Origin: Mangifera indica
Lineage: Eukaryota > Streptophyta > Magnoliopsida > Sapindales > Anacardiaceae
Length of the DNA: 64,000 nt
NCBI RefSeq assembly: GCF_011075055.1
Contig: NC_058146.1
Coordinates: forward strand, 558,001-622,000
Reading direction: 5' to 3'
A program made the position numbers and the translations under genes. Position 1 is the first letter of the stretch, and each line of letters begins with the position of its first letter. Shown here piece after piece: positions 55,963 through 64,000 of the stretch. Under the pieces are notes generated by a model, which worked only from the letters and a program-made list of their open reading frames with translations, was not told the DNA's origin and did no database searches.

Positions 55963-57822
55963 CTATGTATTAACCATGTCAACAACTGAAATAGTGATAA
56001 GTGGTCTTTTTGACGAGATGAGGGACATAGTTATGTTTACATTCAAACCGAATTGTTCATAAATTACTTGCAGCTTGATTTGTATCCAATTGGATTTAGT
56101 TTGGTTATTGTCAAATTAAGTTGGAGTTCTTTTATTATTTGATTTGTTAAAATCATGAATTTATGACTTGACGAGAATAACGTCAATATACCTCTCAAGA
56201 TTTATAATTTTCTTTTGATGAAATTCTTGTTCGTGCTAATCTCGACACCACCATCTGGACAAACCTTAGGCGGCCTTTGGTTTGTCAATGTAATATCTTA
56301 TTATCACCTTTCATATTATCAGCTTGGACAATTAAACCAATAGAAATATAGAATTGAGATCGTCAATGTGTATTTCCGAACTGTGTAAATATTTTATTCT
56401 ATTTTGATTTAATAATCAATAGCGGTTACTGAACTAATATTTTTTCACCCCATTGCAATTTCTTTTTTTATTTGTATCCCAAGAAAGCAATCAACGAAAC
56501 ACGTGTGCGCGTAGATATTTTGGGTATTGATATGATCAAAAGACTAATTCAAGTTTTGATTGGTTAAGTCGACTGGTGGAATGGTAATGTTAACATGACA
56601 TTACTGGCATAATTAAATTTTCATACATCAAACTGAATGAAACGAATTTAACTTGATTATAAATTTGCTACCATCAAAATAAATTTAGCTTCAAGTTTTA
56701 TGACCAACATTATCTTTCTAATATCCAAGTAAGTTAAAACAAATTAAATAAAAATTAGAATAATACATAACTAACCAGAATTGTGGCATTGCATATCAAC
56801 ATTTAGAAAACAATATAAGTTTAAACATTCATTCAAACTAAGTTGACTATCAAATTCTAATTAAACTGATTTAAACAATCGATTCAATCATGTCTTTATT
56901 TTTGTTTTGCCTTACATTTCACTTCTATCACATGAAAATTTAGATGGGGATGCGGCTTATTTTTAAAGAGAATTCACTCCTTGGGCTTTTAAAGTTAGGG
57001 TTTTCATGGGCATGGCACAATTTCCTATTTTGGAAACCTTAATGAAACTAAATTACTAAAAATTCCTTTATGAATAGTAAATCTAGTTTTAACTTTAATT
57101 CTTACTTAGTAATTCTGAATTTAATGCACCTTCAAATTGCAAAACCCACTTGCGTATCGAGTTGTATAGATATTAGAGAATGCAAAAGCCAAAATATGGT
57201 AAACTTTCATAGTTTAATGTCTCATACTGAAATCAATAACAATATCATGATTATTAGAGTATGCTCTATTAGGTTTCATTTTCTCCTCTTTTGATCTTTT
57301 TATTCTTTTTCACCTCCATCAAATCTGGGTTTCTCTCAAATCAAATGGCTAGAGTTCGCTCATGTCTGTTCAATCTATGGTTGATGAAATAGAATGAGCT
57401 TTGCACACAGTTTTATAATCTAAATGAGAATCTTTGCGAAGTTATTTAGATATTTTTCGCTTAGCTATGTTTATGAATTAAGGATTTTGTGTTTGTTTTT
57501 TAAGTATTCAATGATTACAGTTAGAATTGATAAGGATTGTCAGCTAGTTATTTCTCATCGTATATAAACTAATGTTAGTTGTAGCAAATATTAAGGTCTC
57601 GTAACCGAATCAATTCTTTCTTTTTACCTTTTTCTGAATCTTCTTTAAGGTCAACCAGAGGGCTTTCCTAAAATATCTAACCCAAATAACATCAATATTT
57701 TATATATATATATACATATGTGTGTGTGTGTGTGTGCACGTGCACGCATACATGCATACTTGCACCTTTGCAAATGTAGCGTAGCTTATAAAGATTCTTT
57801 ACTTTTTATATGAAAGAAAGAA
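55963..57822. other. Spacer shared with unit 1, no gene seen
   Basis: Aligned with 3306-6225, lacking the 4126 MITE, so it records the pre-insertion site near 56690. Contains the short TG/CA microsatellite (57703-57760). Confidence 0.6.
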
Positions 57823-58631
57823 GGCTAAAAGACTATTTACCACCCAAATTTAATTGCATTTCCAAGTCACACCCATGAGATTTGAAAATTTTAAAATCTC
57901 ACCCATTAACCAACCGAGGTAAAAAAATTTTGTTAGAAACAAGAGTAAAATCGTTATTTTACTAATAATATTAAAAAATATAAAATTTATTTATTTCCCC
58001 CCAAGTTATAAAAACTAACATTTCACCCCAACCTAAAATTTTTTAACTTTGAAATATCACATTTTCTCCTAAAACCTTAGGATTTTTATCTTCTCCTCTC
58101 TAGCCACCATCTCTAGCACCGATGACCTCCCCTCTCTATGTTAAACCATTGGTCAACACATGAGAAGCAATCTAAAACAAATCTCTTCATCAACGAATAG
58201 ATATGGGTCTTTTCATCTACAAAGAGATTTGGATCTCTTCATCGTCAAATCTTTTTATTTCTGACGAAGAGATCTATTTCAGATTATTTTCTATTCACTG
58301 GCCAACGGTTTAAAATAGAGAGAGAAGATCGTCGACACTAGAGATGGTGATCGGAGGGATGAAGAAAATTTTTGGGGGGATGGGAAATGTGACTTTTCAA
58401 AGTTAGAAAACTTTAAGCAGGGGTAAAGTTGTTAGTTTTTAAAATTTAAGAGGGAAAATATAGTGAGTTTTATATTTTTTAATTTTATTAGTAAAACGAC
58501 AATTTTATCTTTGTTTCTAACAGAAAATTTTAATGACAATTGGCCCATAGATGAGATTTTGAGTTTTTCAAATTTTATGAGTATAACTTTGAGAACATAG
58601 CTATACTTGGGTAGCAAATAGTCCTTTGGCC
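57823..58631. mobile_element. Foldback MITE orthologous to 6235-7069
   Basis: An 809-bp copy starting GGCTAAAAGACTATTTACCA (terminal GGCC mutated) and ending AAATAGTCCTTTGGCC, followed by AAGAAAGAA. Same position as in unit 1, so it was inherited through the unit duplication. Confidence 0.85.
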
Positions 58632-58675
58632 AAGAAAGAAATATTCCCTATATCACTTTAATAAATCAACCTTTA

Positions 58676-59157
58676 GGAGGCATTTGATTTAAGTAATATT
58701 TTATTACCAAAATAGAAAGATTACCTTGAAGATAGATTACTTAGAAGATTACTGGGTATACATGATTACTATATTTGATAAAATTTGATAGGTATAAATA
58801 ATTATTATGTTTGGTTAAAGGTAATAAAAGATTACTAGTAAATTATTTTATTTAAATACCCTTGAATATAATTGTTTTTAAATATTTTTTATATCATTTG
58901 TCATATTAATTAAAAATAAATTTATTTTTGTCTCAAAAAATTAATAAATAATAATATAATTATAATAAAATCAAGATTACCTTGAAAATCTTTAGATACC
59001 TAAGGTGAAAGTGATAATCAGATTACCATCTATATTACCTGTCACGTCAGCATTGATAATAGATGATTAGTGTAATATTTTATTACTGATAAACTAAACC
59101 AGAAAATAAAAGATAGATTACCAAGGTAATCTTAAAAAACTGGAACCAAACGGCCCC
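58676..59157. mobile_element. Tourist-like (PIF/Harbinger-type) MITE
   Basis: A 482-bp insertion with a TTA duplication (58673-58675 and 59158-59160). Termini are GGAGGCATTTGATTTAAG and, inverted, GGGGCCGTTTGGTTCCAG. GGGGCCGTTTGGTT ends with a TTA/TAA 3-bp TSD are typical of Tourist MITEs. Units 1, 2 and 3 have the unoccupied site (CCCTTAGTGG near 7110). Subterminal GATTACC/GGTAAT repeats occur throughout; no ORF. Confidence 0.85.
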
Positions 59158-59576
59158 TTAGTGGTGGTAATGGTTTCACGGCTAAAAAGGAATCTCATAT
59201 AGAATATACACCTCCTATCATCATATTATGTTTCTATTAAGTTTGAATATTATTTTTAACATTTATTCAAATAATTTACTAATTCAATGTTTGATCCGAT
59301 TGATTAATGCATGAATGAGTCCCTTAATCAAATCAATACCTAATCTGAGTGTGAAAACAATGCAGTCAGGTACTATTTAACAATTATAAACCTAAATAAA
59401 TAATATCTAGGTCCATATGAACTCCCTAAATAATTTAGAAATTATTAATAAGCGAAAAGCCTTCTATCAAATATTATTAATTAATGTCAATATTCCAACT
59501 TAGTAAATGATAGGAAAATCATATTCAATAATATTTTATGTCTAGTTTGAAACTGAAATAATATATTTTTAATTTA

Positions 59577-60363
59577 AAGGACTTATTCTCACACAAAGTA
59601 TGTTGTTTGCCCAAATTCGCATTCTTTAATTTTAAAAATCTTATTTACCCATCAATGGACAGTTAAGTCTGTTGATTTTAAAGGTAAAATCGTTATTTCA
59701 TCTATAATATTAAAAATAAACTTAAATTTTATCTCATTTCCCCTCATAAACCTTAAAAACTAACTATTTCTCCCATAGGTCAAATTTTAAAAAATGACAT
59801 CTTCCCCCCTAAGGTTTAGTTTTTAAACTCTAGCACTATTGTCAGAGGCCTCTCTCTCCTGACACTTCCTTTTTCTCTGATAATCTCTCTCCTCTCACCT
59901 GGACCTTTGATCAATGATGATGAAAGTCAGGAAGATAACTCTTCGTCTTCCTAGAAGAAACCAAGGAACACACTCATCTTTTTTTGGGAAGATGACATCT
60001 TCCCAAATAGAGACGAAATCTTCGTCTTTATCTTCCTCTTTGTCGCTTCAATCGATAATGCTAGAGGTTTAAGTGATAAGAGAGGGATCGTTGGAGGGAG
60101 AGGTAGTGTCAAGAAGGAGAAGCTACCAACGATGACACCCAAGTTTGAAAACTAAACCCTATGGAGAAAATGTTATTTTTTAAAATTTGATCTAAGGGAG
60201 AAATTGTTAGTTTTTAGGGTTTAGGGGGAAATGAGATAAAGTTCTAAAGGGTTAATGTTTCGTTAACTTTAACCGCTTATGGGTAGATAAATGAGATTTT
60301 TAAAGTTAAAAAGTGGAAACTTGGAAATACAACATAGTTTGGGGAGGAATAAGTCCTTTGGCC
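59577..60363. mobile_element. Foldback MITE orthologous to 7630-8450, left end eroded
   Basis: The interior and right end (AATAAGTCCTTTGGCC, then TAAAAACAA) match the unit-1 copy. The left GGCCAAA and the adjoining TSD were lost by a small deletion. Now immobile. Confidence 0.8.
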
Positions 60364-61756
60364 TAAAAACAATTATAATAATTAACTCATATTAGAAAAA
60401 TTTGTATTTATAATTATTAGTGTCATATAAACCATCACACATACAATATAATATAATATGATTCAAGTAAAAAATAATACATATCTTAAGATTAATTAAA
60501 AATTGGTATATACATTTCGATTTGTGTTGATAATTTTATTGATATAGGTTAATACACCTTTTTAGAAGAGTAATTACATGAAAAATGATTTGTCTAAAAG
60601 AACTTTGTAACTGTTAGGGAGATGGTGATTAAATAATTTTATTGTTAATTTTAAACCACATATCAAACTATACAATATACAATACTTTATTAAAAAAATT
60701 ATGTTTTTTAATATAAGATATCAATATATAATAAAAAATTTTACACATGTCTGGGTGTGCAAATTAAAATTTGCCACATAGGGTCAATTCTAACTTAGAC
60801 TCATCAATCTTGAATTAATCTTAGGCTAACTCATTTGGATTTGAATCGATCTTAAGTTAGACATTTTTAGCTTTAGCCTTAATTGTATTAGTGCTTGAAG
60901 GAGTTTTCCTTTTAATAGGCAAGTCAAAATTGTTTCATTCAAGCTAATTTCCAAAAACCAAAAGAAAGTTTGACACATCAACATCTATACTTGTATTTGT
61001 ATAGATTGTTACAACCTGGAAGCAAGAAAACTTACAATGAGATGAGATTTCACGTTTTATAAATGTTTTCGTTTATGAAACTCCCTGAAACTTGTATGAA
61101 ATGTTTCAGGGATGTTTAATTTTTGAAACACTTTTCTTCTAAAAAAAAACGTAAAATCGATTAAACACACATCTTTTATATTTTCAAACTCAAAGCATCT
61201 CTAAATCTCATACTAAATTCATCTCATCTCCGCTCTTTTGATGTGTTATTTATCTCCTCTCTAGATGTTATATAGATTAGTATGTATTGTTATTTTCTTC
61301 TTAAATATTAACGTGTGTTTACATAAAAATAATTTACGATAGGTTCTATAATTTTATTTTATAATATTCTTCCTCTTTATTATTTTTTATTATTTATTTT
61401 TATACTATACAAGTTTATGTATTTTTGTTATAAAAATTTTGGTATATTTTTCATATTTATAAATTTCTTCACGTTTTCATTTCCTATATTTTTTATAAAA
61501 TGCATTTTCATGTTTATGTTTCTGTGTTTCCGTATTTGTGCTACATAGGTTACAACATGTAACTCGTTTACTCACCTATTATGATTTGTTTGTACTCAAT
61601 GTTGATTGAATTTAACTACGGTTGAACGCTCGCCCCCTCCAAAATATTTATACATTTCAAATATATTTTTTTTTTTTCAATTTTGTAATGCTATTTGAAA
61701 TGAGTTTGATATTTTTACAGCCTATGACCACTCTAATCTAAAAATCCTTTTGGCAG
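60364..61756. other. MADS intron-1 remnant, unit 4; exon 1 and promoter missing
   Basis: As in unit 1, the MADS promoter and exon 1 are replaced by about 120 bp of unrelated sequence (about 60790-60905), followed by intron-1-like sequence. No coding region. Confidence 0.6.
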
Positions 61757-61835
61757 CATGGCGTCTGTTATTGAACGCTACAACAAACTAAAACAGGAAC
61801 CAAACCAGCCACCGAACCCTGCTTCAGAAGTCAAG
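61757..61835 (+). pseudogene. MIKC MADS-box exon 2, orphan, unit 4
   Basis: A 79-bp exon behind CTTTTGGCAG, reading SMASVIERYNKLKQEPNQPP then NPASEVK, essentially identical to unit 1. No exon 1, the same mutated donor (AAG|ATATGT), no K-domain exon. Confidence 0.85.
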
Positions 61836-62137
61836 ATATGTGTTTATACTTCCTGTCAAAGTTTTCCTGAAGATATAAGGCTGGGATCTTATTTTAATTC
61901 AGTTATAGAGCCTAAAATCTCAAGTCTCTTTTGCATTGGATATGCAACCTGGTTTAACTTTCATTATGGTAACTTTTATTTTCTACCTTAACTTATGCTA
62001 TAGCTGCAGCCCATGCAATGCTGATTTTAGTTCTTTGCTGTGCTTTTGTAAGTCTGCTAATGCTGATAAATAACCATGGTCAAAATAGAAAATTTATTAC
62101 TGTGCAAAAGAATTACCTTTTGTTGAGCATTGACCGT

Positions 62138-63935
62138 TCATCGCATCATAGCAATTAAAACAAACCGCTGCTCAATGAGAAACTCGTTTTCCCATCTGCA
62201 GAACTGCTAAATAGTCTTCAACTACTTTATCATTACAATTCTAATATTTACGGGGGAAGATCAGAGAAATGCATAAGGAGTAAGTGGCACACAAGAAATA
62301 CAAAAAAGACTTACCAGCAAAATTTTAAATCGGAGATTGCAAAAAGCTCCTGTAACTTTGGTAGCACATGCATGATGACTCCTTTTGTATGCGGGATGAT
62401 GAGATATAAAGTAGGAACAGTACATACTGGGTGTGGTACTGTTACTGTTGAAAGAAACCAAGTACTTTAAAAAAATCATTTTTACCTCTTAGATTCACTG
62501 GGGAATTATCTAATCTTTAACTCTAAATTTGATAATTCCAAGATAGATTTAAGATAATTTTAACTTAAAATTCATAATTTGAAGCTAAATTATGGTTATT
62601 ATACTGATTTACTATTAATGTGTACATAATTTTCATGTTTAGGATTTTTAAATGATATAAGTTCTTTAACATTGGTAAATGAGGGTTTTAAGGATTAATC
62701 ACTTGGAAAATTCATGACAAGTCATGTTATATGTTCTTTTTCATTTATATTTATTTGTCTTATATCTTATGTATTACTATTGCATGAGTGAATAATGATG
62801 TTGAATAATGTTCAAACGTTTAATCAATAAGATGTTTTTACTAACCTGCTGGACAACCGGTGGTTTTTACTAACCTGGTTGTTTTTTTGCAGATTCTATT
62901 TTTGGTTTATTTCTCTGCCCAACATTCCTCGGGATTATAGAACTGCCACCTACTGCAGTACCATATCCAAGGCTGAAGGCTGGAATGAGACATTCAGATT
63001 ATTCATTGAGCCTAGGTTGCTCTGTGAGACTTTCAGACTTGTTGGATCCTTCTGCATCATCGGGACAAATTTGAGCGGCTGTAGAAAATGCTTCCAGCTT
63101 AGAAAATTGACAGGACACAGAATCTGCAGGAGAAGACTAAGGTTGGGGAAATTTCTGAATTTGCATCTGCTTTCTGCTGTCTTTTTTCGGGTCTGCTGCA
63201 AGCTGGTGTCAGGAGTCAACTTCGTGCTCTTGGAGTTCATAAGGGTGTTAAGGTGCAGCTGCGTGAAGATCCAACTTCCTGCCAAGGAAACTAGTCCAGA
63301 AAGTGTCAAGTTTTTTTCCCCTGTTGTGTTTCCTCTGTTCTGCATCCCAGAGTGCATTTTCCAGGGAGATCTGCAACAGGAGCTTTCATGGAAATCTGTT
63401 CCCCTGCTGGTTTCTCTGCCCAGATTCTGCTCCATAACAGCTCTGCAATGAGATTATTTTGTCTGCCCATCTTGGCCAATCTACACTGCGGAAATGTTGT
63501 ATTGGTAGGATGTATACTGTCTTATTTTCAGCTTCCCAGAACTCATTGCAGAGGCAGGAATTCTCCAGATCAGCCCACTTTTTTCTCTAGAATCCAGGCA
63601 GAAACTAGTCACCTCTTCCTGCTTGTAAGCATCACTTCAGTTTGGGATTCCAGGAGGTATACATTTTTGACCCTGGCTGCTGCTCCTCCTTCCTGTCTCA
63701 GTACTTTCTGGGTCCAGCGTATGTCTTTCATTTTGGTTGTGCCCACAGAGGAACTCTGCTGCAATCTGGATGTGTCGGCCTCCTGTATGTCAAGCTCTTC
63801 CAAAGGCTGCTGTAGCTGGACCATGATTTCCTCCAGGCAGCGTCTGCTGGCCTGTACCAGTGAATTTTGTTTTTGTTGCCTTTTACAAATATTTCTCGTA
63901 AATGTTTTGTTGCTGGTTGGATATGCTCTTTCATC
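62138..63935 (-). pseudogene. Unrecognised multi-exon minus-strand gene, copy 3
   Basis: Large exon about 63935-62875 (donor GTTAGT kept, acceptor AG lost to TACATG), 130-bp exon 62444-62315 still fully open, and terminal exon 62195-62138 reading WENEFLIEQRFVLIAMMR then stop. Deletions around 63840 remove about 30 bp of the first large-exon codons. Product unknown; see copies 1 and 2. Confidence 0.5.
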
Positions 63936-64000
63936 ATGTAAAATTAAAGAATAGTTGTTTTTGTTTTCCCTTAAATTCTATTATGGTGAGACCATGATAA

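Overview
The window is nuclear DNA of a flowering plant, most likely a woody eudicot. It is AT-rich and intron-bearing, carries MIKC-type MADS-box exons, L-type lectin receptor kinases (LecRK) and plant-type transposon remnants, and shows no operon structure or ribosome-binding sites. I cannot name the species. Almost all of it is one decaying tandem array. The ancestral unit, about 16-18 kb and read left to right, was: LecRK gene (minus strand) with its 3' flank, LecRK promoter, long spacer, first exons of an AGL17-like MADS gene (plus), an unrecognised multi-exon minus-strand gene, a GTD-binding (DUF593) coiled-coil gene (minus), an AT-rich tract, then the next LecRK.

Unit 1 (1-16 kb): LecRK-1 is cut by the window edge. 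Next come a displaced LecRK 5' fragment (2929-3143), three foldback MITEs (4126-5032, 6235-7069, 7630-8450), MADS exon 2 alone (9865-9943), remnants of the unknown gene (10.2-12.05 kb) and a frameshifted GTD-binding gene (13.1-13.9 kb). Unit 2 (16-32.6 kb): LecRK-2 (16443-18491) is the only fully intact receptor kinase. A different spacer follows, then MADS exons 1 and 2 (24827-25966), the unknown gene again, a GTD pseudogene, and LecRK-3, whose kinase domain is deleted. Unit 3 (32.6-51.7 kb): LecRK-4 is nearly intact. A solo LTR and a second insertion follow, then MADS exon 1 alone, a dead FAR1-domain/methylmalonate-semialdehyde-dehydrogenase gene (43974-47206), and the best-preserved GTD-binding ORF. 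Unit 4 (51.7-64 kb): LecRK-5 is split by a 295-bp hAT-type MITE. Nested and single foldback MITEs, a Tourist-like MITE, MADS exon 2 alone and a third copy of the unknown gene follow.

Units 1 and 4 share one spacer type, and units 2 and 3 share another. Because the units are paralogous, many insertions have an 'empty' counterpart in a sister unit. This lets element boundaries, target-site duplications and relative ages be read inside the window. The receptors are class IX-like LecRKs: extracellular legume-lectin domain, one membrane span, Ser/Thr kinase. A conserved palindromic W-box about 100 bp upstream suggests WRKY-dependent, defence-type expression. No MADS copy is complete. Of the non-receptor genes, only the unit-3 GTD-binding ORF could still make a protein.
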